Shown here piece after piece: positions 47,237-55,453 of a DNA stretch of 64,000 nucleotides (positions within the stretch are counted from its first letter, which is position 1; the number at the start of each line of letters is the position of its first letter). Location: IMG/VR virus record IMGVR_UViG_3300037961_004224, positions 62,001-126,000 of that record; one strand, written 5' to 3'. The DNA comes from a virus. The notes beneath the pieces were generated by a model that was not told the DNA's origin, did not search any database, and worked only from the letters and a program-made list of their open reading frames with translations. Made by a program: the position numbers and the translations under genes.

Positions 47237-49300
47237 TTAATTTCTTCTTATTATTTTAACAGAAGCTGGATTATAGCCTGCTGCCCATTCTTGGCCATAA
47301 TACATTTTATTTTCATCTTTCTTGCTTTCCATAGCATTAGCTACTCTACCAATAACAGCATAAGAAGGATTGGGTATTTCCCTATGCATCGTTCTAGCAA
47401 TCATGTTTGCAATAACAAGAGCAGAATAACGGTCTTTTCTCATTCTGCCCTTTTTACCAGTTCCTAGTTTTATCTCCGGTGTATCAAATTTTTCACGCCC
47501 AGATGCTGTACGAGTTACCATGATTGTGGATAATTCGGTCTTTAAATCTTCTATATCCATTATAACATCTTCAAGCGTGTCATACAATTTTAATGCTGCA
47601 CTATCTCCAATCTGATCTTTAAGTTTTTTGAATCTTGTTTCATCTTGTTTCGTGACCATTCCCAGAGTAAGTTGGTCAAATCTTGGAAATAGTAAAAATC
47701 TATCCTCCATGTCTTTTCTGAGTCCATGATTGGCTTGGGATGTCCATTCTGCACTTGCAAAGTTTATATATTCTAAAATATGCAAACCGGGAAGACGGTC
47801 TGTATCTTTCGCCTTGTCCTCTATAATGGGCAATATGGCGACTTCATTTAATGCGGGGTCCATTTTATCGGGATCTCTTAAACCCTCTGCAATCGCGTAT
47901 CCGCCGCCCTGAGAGTCAATGCCAATTTTAACGCATGGAAAAACTTGCATCAAGTCTCTGATTTTTCTAACACAAAATCCATAATAATCATTTACTTCAG
48001 TAAGGCCCAGCTTTTTTCTGTTTTGAAAATCTTTTTTATTTGTTGTCCAAGAGTAAACTATTCTTTGATGCTGCTCATGAATCTCCATAACTATCAAAGC
48101 GAAGTTATCAACCTCACTAGCGGGGTCAATTCCAAATATATACTGCTTGTCTTGACTTCCGCGAGTCATAGCATCAAACGGCCCCTCACACCAAGTCGGC
48201 CAATTTTCTTTCGCAACATTTTTGTCGCTCGCCACACATGCCTCTATAACAGTTCTTTTGAAGAATCCTTGTGAGTCCTTTGCAAAACATGCACCATACT
48301 CCATTAAATAAATTCCACTATGCATCGTAGCACGAGAGCGTGATACCTGCTGGTCATCCATAAAACCTTCAGGAATAAGCTCGTATGGCATTCTTATTAT
48401 AGAGAACTCTTTATAATTAAGACGTTTCATATATTCTGGTATATCTTCAGCATTTCCATCCTCAATTAGTTTTTCTATATTGCCGCCGCTTTTAATTGTT
48501 TTTTGATATTTACGATGGTAATCTGCATAAGGCTCAAAATCATAGCCCGCCGTTCCCGAAAGAATAGATTGGTTGCGATGCCTTTCATTAAATTTTTCTT
48601 CTTGCTTTTCAGACCAAACACCATCTTCTTGCATAGCTTTTCTTGTCGCAGCTTCTTTTACATTTCCAGCAGGGTCTTTAGAAACAGCCGCAAAACCAGC
48701 AACAACAGTTTCATATATTTCAACAGGTATCGAATTAAATTCGTCTGCTATGATTGTATGAGCACGAAGACCACGAATCTTGCTTCCATCGCCCAATGGT
48801 ACTGCTATGGTCCAACTATCATTGACCTTCAAAGTACATCTGTCAACATCTCTGCGAGGACCACTAGCATCATTACAAAGGCTTCTATAGATTGGTGCAT
48901 TACGCCAAATAACATCCATGTACTCAAATATGACTTTTGATTGCCTGAATGCAGCACCAACAATTACAATTTTAGATCCGGGTATAAGAAGGCATCTTAG
49001 TGCCGCATAAACAGCAAGAAGGTATGATTTTCCAAAACCTCGACTGGCAATATACATAGGGAAAGACTTGTTCCAAAGTTCTTGTAGTATTACTACTTGT
49101 TCTGGAAGCAAGTCAACATTGAGTAGCGTTTTTACAGTCCAATGCATATATTTTGGATTACGCATTATTTTTAATATATGAAGATGGAAATTATTTTGTT
49201 CCCACTCAGTAAGATTTGTAAGCGGGTTTTTGATATCTTTTACATCTTCTTTTTTCAGTCTTAGCCAAGCATACTGATAATCTTCAACATCGTAACTCAT
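47237..49300 (-). CDS. terL: Terminase large subunit
   Basis: 687 residues, the DNA packaging motor. Walker A is SRGFGKS (86-92), Walker B is TIIADEF (182-188), and the adjacent coupling region follows. The nuclease half shows FGIDPASEVDNFAL near residue 390 and VKIGIDSQGGG near residue 455, where acidic residues of the RNase-H-like site are expected. The start overlaps the preceding nuclease gene by 17 bases. Packaging type cannot be judged from the sequence alone. Confidence 0.93.
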   Translation of the reverse strand: MSYDVEDYQYAWLRLKKEDVKDIKNPLTNLTEWEQNNFHLHILKIMRNPKYMHWTVKTLLNVDLLPEQVVILQELWNKSFPMYIASRGFGKSYLLAVYAALRCLLIPGSKIVIVGAAFRQSKVIFEYMDVIWRNAPIYRSLCNDASGPRRDVDRCTLKVNDSWTIAVPLGDGSKIRGLRAHTIIADEFNSIPVEIYETVVAGFAAVSKDPAGNVKEAATRKAMQEDGVWSEKQEEKFNERHRNQSILSGTAGYDFEPYADYHRKYQKTIKSGGNIEKLIEDGNAEDIPEYMKRLNYKEFSIIRMPYELIPEGFMDDQQVSRSRATMHSGIYLMEYGACFAKDSQGFFKRTVIEACVASDKNVAKENWPTWCEGPFDAMTRGSQDKQYIFGIDPASEVDNFALIVMEIHEQHQRIVYSWTTNKKDFQNRKKLGLTEVNDYYGFCVRKIRDLMQVFPCVKIGIDSQGGGYAIAEGLRDPDKMDPALNEVAILPIIEDKAKDTDRLPGLHILEYINFASAEWTSQANHGLRKDMEDRFLLFPRFDQLTLGMVTKQDETRFKKLKDQIGDSAALKLYDTLEDVIMDIEDLKTELSTIMVTRTASGREKFDTPEIKLGTGKKGRMRKDRYSALVIANMIARTMHREIPNPSYAVIGRVANAMESKKDENKMYYGQEWAAGYNPASVKIIRRN

Positions 49301-49751
49301 GTGCTTTTCTTAAAATCCTATATGCTACTTGTTCTGCTTTGTACCTATCTCCACAAGCCAAGACATGTATACCATAATCCTCTCTGGCTGTGTATATTAC
49401 TTTTCTTATGTAGGCTGCCGGTATTCTCAATCTTTTTCTTACTCTCTCTGGGACTTTAGCAGATTTAGGATAGTTATTAATATCATCCCAACTAAATTCA
49501 AAAAGAATATATGCGTGTTTGCATTCTGACATTCTTTTCATGCAAGCTTGCCATCTTTTTTCTATACAATTATGTGCAAACTCATCAATAGATTGTTTTC
49601 TTTCAATGCATACATAATCTTCTAAACCGTCTATCGTATAGTCACCAGCATTTACTTTATTTACAACAGTTCCTTCACAATATGCATCAGGAGCAAAAGA
49701 CCATCCGTGGTCAGGTTTTTCCCTCGTGTCTCTTATTACTGTAAACTTCAT
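49284..49751 (-). CDS. ERCC4-type nuclease
   Basis: 155 residues, nearly the minimal ERCC4 domain. Visible motifs: RDTRE (7-11), GDYTI (36-40) and IERKQ (49-53), giving the D..GDY..ERK active-site order of XPF/Mus81-like nucleases, with a C-terminal helix rich in Arg. It overlaps terL by 17 bases and the HNH gene by 4. A structure-specific nuclease beside terminase suggests processing of branched DNA before packaging (inference). Confidence 0.8.
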   Translation of the reverse strand: MKFTVIRDTREKPDHGWSFAPDAYCEGTVVNKVNAGDYTIDGLEDYVCIERKQSIDEFAHNCIEKRWQACMKRMSECKHAYILFEFSWDDINNYPKSAKVPERVRKRLRIPAAYIRKVIYTAREDYGIHVLACGDRYKAEQVAYRILRKAHELRC

Positions 49752-50128
49752 GCTTCATCTTCTTTATTTTTATTAAACTGTTTTATTTTGTCAAGCATTT
49801 GCCATTCTAATATTTTTAAGAAAAAACCTTCATAGTCATGTTCTTTACCTTTAATATCATCGTGACATTTCTTGCAAAGCGTTATGCCATTTGCAGTAAC
49901 AAATCTCATTCCCGGATAATTTGCCCAAGTTTTTATATGATGAACTTGTAACCTATGACGAGAGCAACATCCCGGCCACTGACACTGGTGGTTGTCTCGT
50001 TTCTTTATGTCTTCTCGCCATTTTGTATATTCAGGACTTTTATAGTCTCTAGAGTCCTTTCTGTATTTAGCCTTTTTAAATTTGTTGTACTTTTTCTGAG
50101 TGTATGGTTTGCGTTTCTTCTTCGCCAT
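49748..50128 (-). CDS. HNH endonuclease
   Basis: 126 residues from the ATG with GGAGGGACATTG upstream. A basic N-terminus is followed by CQWPGCCSRHRLQVHHI and ITLCKKCHDD: the first Cys pair, the HH catalytic step and the last CxxC of a zinc-finger HNH fold. HNH proteins next to terminase are commonly needed for genome-end cleavage in phages that package from cohesive ends. A homing endonuclease is the alternative. It overlaps the end of the GDP-mannose dehydratase gene by 53 bases. Confidence 0.8.
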   Translation of the reverse strand: MAKKKRKPYTQKKYNKFKKAKYRKDSRDYKSPEYTKWREDIKKRDNHQCQWPGCCSRHRLQVHHIKTWANYPGMRFVTANGITLCKKCHDDIKGKEHDYEGFFLKILEWQMLDKIKQFNKNKEDEA

Positions 50129-51236
50129 CAATGTCCCTCCGAACCATTCTTTTTACTAACTCTTTGAAAGATACCTTTGGTTCCCACTTTAAAACTTCTT
50201 TTGCTTTAGTAGGTCTACCGCAAAGATATTCAACTTCGGCGGGTCTGTAAAATTTAGGATCAATGACGACATAAGGTTCAAAGTCTTGTATGTTAATTTC
50301 ATTAAAAGCCTCTCGTAAAAAATCACGAACAGAGTAAGTTTCTCCAGTAGCAATAACAAAATCCTGCGGATCATCTTGTTGAACCATGAGCCACATGGCC
50401 TCAACGTAATCTTTTGCATGTCCCCAGTCTCGATAAGCATCTAAGTTACCAAGACGCAATTTAGGAAATGTTGAGTTGTTTGGGCCTAAAACCAAATCGT
50501 TTCCATTCTGAGGTGGATCATTAACAAAGCCTACACTCATTGCCCATCGTTTGAACTCTCCAATCCATTTAGTTATTTTGCGTGTAACAAATTGTTCACC
50601 TCTTCTTTCACTTTCGTGGTTAAATAAGATACCACAGCAAGCGTGTATTCCATAGCCCTCTCGGTATATTCTAACCATGTGATGTGCTGACAGTTTTGCA
50701 GCGGCATAAGGACTTTGTGGCATAAAAGCAGTATTCTCATCTTGATATTTCTTGTAATCATACAAGCCTTTACCATTAACGCCATCAACAACAATATTAT
50801 TGTCTTTTACAATAAGTGTTGCATGATCATCTACTGTATAGTTTTTACCAAAAAGTTCACTTGTTGATGCTTGATAAAATTTAGTTTCAGGAGAAAACTT
50901 CTGTATACCTTCAAGAAAATAAATTGGACCAAGTGCATCTACCGCAAAAGTATAATGTGGTTGGTCGAACGATGTCTTAACATGAGATTGTGCAGCAAGA
51001 TTATATATTTCATCAAACTGCCCTTTCTGCACTATTGAATACACCGAAAAAGCATCACTCAAATCTCCTTCTACCAAAGAAAAATTTTCATTTGTAAGAA
51101 TACTACTAATTCTATCTAAATTAGGCATACTGCTTCTTCTTACCAAACCTACAACAGAGTATCCTTTTGACAACAATAATTCTGCTAAATAAGATCCATC
51201 TTGTCCTGTAATTCCTGTAATTAGAGCTTTTTTCAT
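50076..51236 (-). CDS. gmd: GDP-mannose 4,6-dehydratase
   Basis: 386 residues. Converts GDP-mannose to GDP-4-keto-6-deoxymannose, the precursor of fucose, rhamnose and perosamine donors. The NADP-binding TGITGQDGSYLAEL starts at residue 7, the catalytic block TSELFG is at 125-130, and YAAAK carries Tyr177/Lys181. Between TSELFG and the Tyr there is a longer segment than usual (about 45 residues, including DDHATLIVKDNNIVVDG). The last 55 bases overlap the HNH gene. It follows the GT90-like gene by 1 base, so the pair likely modifies glycans of virion or host surface. Confidence 0.92.
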   Translation of the reverse strand: MKKALITGITGQDGSYLAELLLSKGYSVVGLVRRSSMPNLDRISSILTNENFSLVEGDLSDAFSVYSIVQKGQFDEIYNLAAQSHVKTSFDQPHYTFAVDALGPIYFLEGIQKFSPETKFYQASTSELFGKNYTVDDHATLIVKDNNIVVDGVNGKGLYDYKKYQDENTAFMPQSPYAAAKLSAHHMVRIYREGYGIHACCGILFNHESERRGEQFVTRKITKWIGEFKRWAMSVGFVNDPPQNGNDLVLGPNNSTFPKLRLGNLDAYRDWGHAKDYVEAMWLMVQQDDPQDFVIATGETYSVRDFLREAFNEINIQDFEPYVVIDPKFYRPAEVEYLCGRPTKAKEVLKWEPKVSFKELVKRMVRRDIDGEEETQTIHSEKVQQI

Positions 51237-51237
51237 T

Positions 51238-52353
51238 TTACTCTTCTCCTCTCTGTGGTTCTTGAAATGATTGTTTTTGATTTAGTATTAGTAAAGTATA
51301 TAGAAGTAATTTCCTAGCAAAGTCGCTGGATAAATATTTATCGGAAAAATCAGAGGCATTGTTAGATAATTTCATCTGCTCTTCTGGTTCATGTATTAGA
51401 TATTGGAATACCTCCATCAAATTATGAGTATCTACCTCTAATAGATGTTTTGAGGATTGAAGAAGAGGATAAAACCATTCTACAAAATCATCTTGAGGAT
51501 TTCTTATTTTGATAACAACAGAGTTAGATTTAAGTTGCCAAGGCAATCTACCCCACGCTGAAGTATGACCATCTACAGATAGTTGGAATTTATACTTTAG
51601 TTGCTCTTGAATAGTTACCTTTTCTTCTTCTTGACAAAAGTGGCCTGACTCAGAAAGTCCCGGAAAATATTTTTCTACTTCTTCTACAACGCCTGCCCAT
51701 TCTTCGTCATCAAATTTTGGAGGCTTCATAATTTTACAAGACCACAAATCGGGTGCTTGTTTAGCCATCCAAGCCATTTGAAGTCTTTGGTTGTATTGTA
51801 TGCCGTGACCATTCCATCCGATATTGGTCAAAGATCCGGCAAATGACATTTTGTTTTGTTTGTGAAGAATAGGCTTGTCAAGATAATCAACCATTTCATA
51901 TTCTACATGACCATAAATAGAATTCAAGCTTGGCATAAGTATAGAATTTGAAAAAGAATTCTTACTGAATGTTAATGCCGGTACATGCTGCATTTTATCA
52001 ACAGGCATGTCGCTTAAACAAATGGGAATAACCAAATTCAACTCATCCATCAAATTGCCAATTTCTGGATTTGATCTTGATAAATCTTGAAGTGTTTTTG
52101 CCATTATAGAAGTTCTGTTTTTTATAGAAAACTTTTCTTCGTATAAATGTTCATTCTTCAACAATCCAAAGTCGCCTTTATAAAAATGTGCTACAACATC
52201 AGATGGTCCTAGTTTATAATGATCAATAACGTATTGAGGTGGTAAGTTTTCAAAAGATGATGTTTGATGGTCAACTATATCTGCGACATCATCGGGTATT
52301 TCTAGTATCTTTTTAATTTGTTCTTTTGAAGTTACTTTCTTTCCTGATATCAT
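51238..52353 (-). CDS. GT90/CAP10-like glycosyltransferase
   Basis: 371 residues. The C-terminal half has KYKFQLSVDGHTSAWGRLPW followed by QLKSNSVVIKI, the nucleotide-sugar-binding pattern I recognise from CAP10/LPS-modifying glycosyltransferases of family 90. KMSFAGSLTNIGWNG upstream matches the family's F.G....R-type region. The start overlaps the previous stop (ATGA), and the dehydratase follows directly. Product and acceptor are unknown. The pairing suggests a 6-deoxyhexose transfer (inference). Confidence 0.7.
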   Translation of the reverse strand: MISGKKVTSKEQIKKILEIPDDVADIVDHQTSSFENLPPQYVIDHYKLGPSDVVAHFYKGDFGLLKNEHLYEEKFSIKNRTSIMAKTLQDLSRSNPEIGNLMDELNLVIPICLSDMPVDKMQHVPALTFSKNSFSNSILMPSLNSIYGHVEYEMVDYLDKPILHKQNKMSFAGSLTNIGWNGHGIQYNQRLQMAWMAKQAPDLWSCKIMKPPKFDDEEWAGVVEEVEKYFPGLSESGHFCQEEEKVTIQEQLKYKFQLSVDGHTSAWGRLPWQLKSNSVVIKIRNPQDDFVEWFYPLLQSSKHLLEVDTHNLMEVFQYLIHEPEEQMKLSNNASDFSDKYLSSDFARKLLLYTLLILNQKQSFQEPQRGEE

Positions 52354-53162
52354 TTGCTTTCCTCGTTTATAACTGAATCTGAATTTAATAGTGGTTGATC
52401 TACTTCGCCATCTTCATACTCGTGAAAATCAGACAACCTTTTTCTAGCTTTTTCTCCAGCAATGGCTTGTACCGCCATATCGAATCCTTCTTTTTCTCTG
52501 TTCTCTATAGAATCAAGTTCACGCATCCACATGCTGAAGTTTGTTTTAGCATCATCGGCTACACGCTTTCTTTGTTCACGAGTACCTTTAAGATCCTTTA
52601 GATATCTTTCTTTTTTTGTCAAAAGTTTTTCATGTTCATTGATATAACTAGACTTGCTACCAATCATAGCACCTAGCTGTGTTTGAAACATAGCAAGAGC
52701 TTGTGTGTCTTGCATATCTTTTGGTTTATCCATCTCTTCATCAATAAGCTTGTTGAGAGTATCAATGTTGACCATAATTTCTTGTCTGTCTTCCATTGAT
52801 CTGTTGATAAGCACTTCTGTGCGTATAACTTCTAGAATTTGCATTTCTTCTGTGTGAGTAACATCTTCATTGAACTGTTTAAAAAAGTCAATCCAATTGT
52901 GCTCAAAGAATATTATCTCAGCGTCATTCATTTGCTTTGAAAGTTCTTTGTAATAGTAACGATCTCGTAAAGTAGATAGAAGGTGTTCTTCGTCAGTTAG
53001 ATCTCTTGCTTTGAGATTCTTTTTGTCGATGTACTTGCGAATAGGATCAATTTTTCTATTTAGATTGTTGGCAATGTCCTCAAGAGACAAATCAAAACAG
53101 TTCTGTTCTATATATGCCATTTCTTGATTTGACAGTTTACCACGTTTCCGGCTCAATTCCAT
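52350..53162 (-). CDS. Putative small terminase subunit
   Basis: 270 residues. The N-terminal ~50 residues form a helix-turn-helix (KLSNQEMAYIEQNC, LSLEDIANNLNRKIDPIRKY), followed by long coiled coil and a charged C-terminus. DNA-binding HTH plus oligomerisation helix is the architecture of many small terminases, and it lies upstream of terL in the same operon, although four genes away. A regulatory protein is the alternative. Overlaps the sigma-like gene by 26 bases and the glycosyltransferase gene by 4. Confidence 0.45.
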   Translation of the reverse strand: MELSRKRGKLSNQEMAYIEQNCFDLSLEDIANNLNRKIDPIRKYIDKKNLKARDLTDEEHLLSTLRDRYYYKELSKQMNDAEIIFFEHNWIDFFKQFNEDVTHTEEMQILEVIRTEVLINRSMEDRQEIMVNIDTLNKLIDEEMDKPKDMQDTQALAMFQTQLGAMIGSKSSYINEHEKLLTKKERYLKDLKGTREQRKRVADDAKTNFSMWMRELDSIENREKEGFDMAVQAIAGEKARKRLSDFHEYEDGEVDQPLLNSDSVINEESK

Positions 53163-53778
53163 TCTCCTTTAAAATTTGAAATATAAACTCAATCATTTGT
53201 TCTCTTTTTTGTTTGGATATTTTTAACTTGTTGCTAAATCTTATCCAATCTTCTCTCATAGAGACAGGTATATTTGAATTTATTAATTTATATATTTCTT
53301 TGCTAAATATTTTATCATCTACTTTTGCGTCATACTGTACTTCTGAATTTACACTACTGATTGATGATGTTTGATTGCTTGCCAAACTTTTCTTAACTTC
53401 GTTTCTGTTGAACCATTTAAAATAATGATTACAGTCCATCATGCTGCTAAACTTTGTACATTCATGATTTATGTATGCCTTAAATGGACAATTGTCACAT
53501 GGCTTGTCGGGTCTTGCAAAATTGTCTCTTTTAAAGTTATGCAATCTATTTCTAGCATGAATCCATAAAAAACTGTCGAGCGAATTGCCTTTTTCTGGAT
53601 CAAACTTTTCTAAGATAGTTGTTCCGTTTCGATCTGGTTTTAATATCTCTAAAAAAACCTGTTGTTTCATGTCCTCGATTTCATGATAGCCAAACTTAAA
53701 CTTACTGGCTAGTCTGCTCGATATTCTGGACACTATCTCTATCACTTCCTCCTCTGTATATCCCTTGGGAATCTTCAT
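53137..53778 (-). CDS. Sigma-70 region-2-like factor, probable late transcription factor
   Basis: 213 residues from the ATG preceded by GAGGAAAGTG. GYHEIEDMKQQVFLEILKP, then LEKFDPEKGNSLDSFLWIHA and RNRLHNFKRDNFAR, have the pattern of sigma region 2 (core-binding helix and -10 recognition helix). A cluster of four Cys follows (CDNC, then HEC and DC), seen in some phage sigma-like proteins and possibly zinc-binding. A C-terminal helical part may be region 4. It is near the promoter-proximal end of the leftward operon and overlaps the preceding gene by 77 bases. A role in late gene expression is inference. Confidence 0.6.
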   Translation of the reverse strand: MKIPKGYTEEEVIEIVSRISSRLASKFKFGYHEIEDMKQQVFLEILKPDRNGTTILEKFDPEKGNSLDSFLWIHARNRLHNFKRDNFARPDKPCDNCPFKAYINHECTKFSSMMDCNHYFKWFNRNEVKKSLASNQTSSISSVNSEVQYDAKVDDKIFSKEIYKLINSNIPVSMREDWIRFSNKLKISKQKREQMIEFIFQILKENGIEPETW

Positions 53779-53956
53779 CACTTTCCTCAATATTACTTAT
53801 TTCTGCTTCAAAATCGTTAAAAACTAATGTTAGTAATCCACCATCAACGTCTATATCGACATGTGCAGAAACTATTCCGTCAATCGGCTCTCCTGTTTGA
53901 GCGTCCATAACTCTGGTGTGTGCTGGGTTTCCATCATAAAATAGTTTAAATGCCAT
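53702..53956 (-). CDS. Small acidic protein upstream of the sigma-like gene
   Basis: 84 residues from ATGGCATTTAAAC, preceded by a purine-rich site. The first 50 residues are beta-like (HTRVMDAQTGEPIDGIVSAH), followed by an acidic tail whose coding overlaps the sigma-like gene by 77 bases in another frame. No family recognised. Translational coupling with the sigma-like gene is likely. Confidence 0.6.
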   Translation of the reverse strand: MAFKLFYDGNPAHTRVMDAQTGEPIDGIVSAHVDIDVDGGLLTLVFNDFEAEISNIEESDEDSQGIYRGGSDRDSVQNIEQTSQ

Positions 53957-54128
53957 CTTCTTCGTCCTCTTCCTCTTCATTTGAAGTAGCTAGAAGTTTT
54001 GATATGCTTGGAGTTGGTTTTTTGCTTGCTTTTGCTGTTTCCAATTCTTTTTCAACTTCTTCTTGAAGCTCTTCACTTGCTACTGTTCTTAGTGTTGAGC
54101 TAGTTATTTGATGCTGGGGAACTTTCAT
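53946..54128 (-). CDS. Small charged protein, first gene of the leftward operon
   Basis: 60 residues from the ATG with AAAAGGAGAAAATTT upstream, an excellent site. Composition is Ser/Thr-rich then Glu/Lys-rich, ending in EEEEDEEDGI. It overlaps the next gene by 11 bases. No function can be assigned. Its position makes it the first product of the leftward transcript. Confidence 0.6.
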   Translation of the reverse strand: MKVPQHQITSSTLRTVASEELQEEVEKELETAKASKKPTPSISKLLATSNEEEEDEEDGI

Positions 54129-54220
54129 AAATTTTCTCCTTTTAAAAATCAAAAGTTGTCATTCGATACTACAATAGTATATACACGGTATGGCTACTTT
54201 TTTTGAGGAGAAACAGGATT
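54129..54220. promoter_or_regulatory. Divergent control region with palindrome
   Basis: 92 bases separate the leftward operon from the rightward genes. A perfect inverted repeat ATACTA-CAA-TAGTAT occupies 54,166-54,180. TTGTCA (54,156-54,161) and TATATA/TATACA (54,178-54,185) can serve as a rightward promoter overlapping the palindrome. It could be an operator for switching between early and late transcription. Confidence 0.5.
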
Positions 54221-54439
54221 ATGAATATAAAATGGTCAGAAAATGAAAAGAACTTTGTGCGAGACAATGCACATCGTATGAAAGATAAAGAAATTGCTGA
54301 AATTTTAACAGAACAAACCGGCAGAGACGTTAGCCTTCAAGCTGTCAGAAAAATGAGGCAGAAACTAGGCGTTAAAAAGAAATGCGGTCGAGGAATCTGT
54401 GAGCTTAATACAAACATCCATCGTCCACAAGAGGTTTAG
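54221..54439 (+). CDS. Small HTH DNA-binding protein
   Basis: 72 residues from the ATG following GAGGAGAAACAGGATT. KWSENEKNFVRDNAHRMKDK, then EIAEILTEQTG and VRKMRQKLGVKKKCGRG, form a three-helix HTH of the Myb/SANT-like type found in many small phage regulators. The recognition helix is followed by a basic stretch. It is the first rightward gene after the divergent control region, so it may regulate the switch there. Confidence 0.7.
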   Translation: MNIKWSENEKNFVRDNAHRMKDKEIAEILTEQTGRDVSLQAVRKMRQKLGVKKKCGRGICELNTNIHRPQEV

Positions 54440-54766
54440 GGAAAGTGGTCGTTTGAAAATGGGGTCGGACGATTTTTAAAATAAAAGTGGTCATTTAGTC
54501 AGGGCTAGGCTTGTTTTGTGAGAACCACCTTAGAGATCCGGTACTGGTTACGTGAGATTAAGAAAAATTGAAAAAACCCCACCTCTTTATTATAAAAACT
54601 AATATTCTACAATCGTAGAAATCTATGCAAAAGTTTTAGGAAAAATTCTAGCCATCTCTATATGGCACACGGTATGCCCGCCCCTTGACGTAAACCCTTA
54701 TGTGGTAACGACTTACGACAAATAAAAAAACTTTCTATAAAATTATAAAATAAAGTGATCTAGGGG
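54440..54766. other. Non-coding interval with repeats
   Basis: 327 bases without a convincing gene. Two near-copies of AAAGTGGTC(G/A)TTT lie about 42 bases apart (54,443 and 54,485). A 29-bp 11-7-11 element is at 54,689-54,717. CCCCACC in an A/T-rich setting near 54,580 could be the end of a leftward terminator, but no matching stem arm was found. Confidence 0.5.
54689..54717. repeat. 11-7-11 element, copy 1
   Basis: Arms CGTAAACCCTT and AACGACTTACG flank the centre ATGTGGT. Preceded by GCCCGCCCCTTGA, a GC-rich block like those linking paired copies. The next promoter begins about 50 bases downstream. Confidence 0.85.
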
Positions 54767-54794
54767 TTGACAAAATGACGATACTATGTATAAT
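54767..54794 (+). promoter_or_regulatory. Sigma70-like promoter with GACGATA spacer
   Basis: TTGACA, 16-base spacer containing GACGATA, TATAAT. It drives the small gene at 54,801. Confidence 0.85.
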
Positions 54795-54800
54795 GGAGGC

Positions 54801-54935
54801 ATGATGATTAAGCAAAGTAAAAACATGATTAAAATGATGAACCTGATCGCCTATGGTGGGAATCGTCCCGCTAATGTTTCCCCGGCACGATGGGAAGCAA
54901 TGAAAAAGTTTTTTCAAAGAAACTTCAAAAAGTGA
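54801..54935 (+). CDS. 44-residue basic micropeptide
   Basis: Encodes a 44-residue Met/Lys/Asn-rich peptide beginning MMIKQSKNMIK and ending FFQRNFKK. A GGAGG lies at 54,795-54,799, so initiation may be at the second ATG (54,804). The -10 hexamer ends at 54,794, so the leader is very short or nearly absent. The stop codon TGA is the first three bases of a TGACCTAACGTGTCA motif. Confidence 0.5.
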   Translation: MMIKQSKNMIKMMNLIAYGGNRPANVSPARWEAMKKFFQRNFKK

Positions 54936-54970
54936 CCTAACGTGTCACTACCATGTGCGATAATAATAAT
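54933..54970 (+). promoter_or_regulatory. TGACCTAACGTGTCA motif with promoter-like downstream part
   Basis: The 15-bp motif (54,933-54,947) is followed by GCGATAAT. If GTGTCA serves as -35, AATAAT lies 17 bases on as -10. The downstream gene starts at 55,004 after an AAAGGA site. Confidence 0.6.
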
Positions 54971-55003
54971 ATGACAAGTAAACAACAACAAAAGGAAAAC
55001 ACG

Positions 55004-55153
55004 ATGGATCTCATGGACTTGCACAAAGTATTGATGGCCCTTGCTACTGGTAAAGTTTCTGCACAAATAGCAAACAAGCCGGAATGGGAAAAAGAGATTG
55101 ATGACGTTATTAAATTTGTTCAAGAAAAACAAAAGAAAGTTATTAACTCTTGA
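55004..55153 (+). CDS. 49-residue helical protein
   Basis: Starts at the ATG after AAAAGGAAAACACG; an upstream in-frame ATG lies next to the predicted transcription start and has no ribosome site. The peptide is helical and charged (DLMDLHKVLMALATGKV, then KEIDDVIKFVQEKQ). The stop overlaps the next TGACCTAACGTGTCA motif. Function unknown. Confidence 0.55.
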   Translation: MDLMDLHKVLMALATGKVSAQIANKPEWEKEIDDVIKFVQEKQKKVINS

Positions 55154-55188
55154 CCTAACGTGTCACACCTATAGACGATAATACTAAT
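55151..55188 (+). promoter_or_regulatory. TGACCTAACGTGTCA motif, copy 2
   Basis: Motif at 55,151-55,165, then GACGATAAT. ACTAAT sits 17 bases after GTGTCA. The first three bases are the stop of the preceding gene. Confidence 0.6.
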
Positions 55189-55221
55189 ATGACAAACAAC
55201 ACTAAAGAAAGGAAAAATGTC

Positions 55222-55446
55222 ATGAAATGTTTTGATGTAACTTATATCTGCCCTTGGAATGGTCGCGAAATGACCAGCATTGAGGCTTCCGCCGATCAGT
55301 TGTACCAGAATGATTCTGGTGAGATGGTGTTCCGATACAACGATCATTACAACGCTTGCGAAGTAGTGACCGCTGTTGAGGTTCCACAATCCCGCCTTGA
55401 TGCCAAGGCTGCATACTTCAAGCGGTTCGGTACTGCTTGCGAGTAA
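55222..55446 (+). CDS. Small hypothetical protein
   Basis: 74 residues from the ATG after AAAGGAAAAATGTC; an in-frame ATG 33 bases upstream sits at the probable transcription start and lacks a ribosome site. Contains CFDVTYICPWNGREMTSIEA with two Cys and a C-terminal helix. GC content is higher than in the flanking genes. No family recognised. Confidence 0.6.
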   Translation: MKCFDVTYICPWNGREMTSIEASADQLYQNDSGEMVFRYNDHYNACEVVTAVEVPQSRLDAKAAYFKRFGTACE

Positions 55447-55453
55447 GCTAGAC

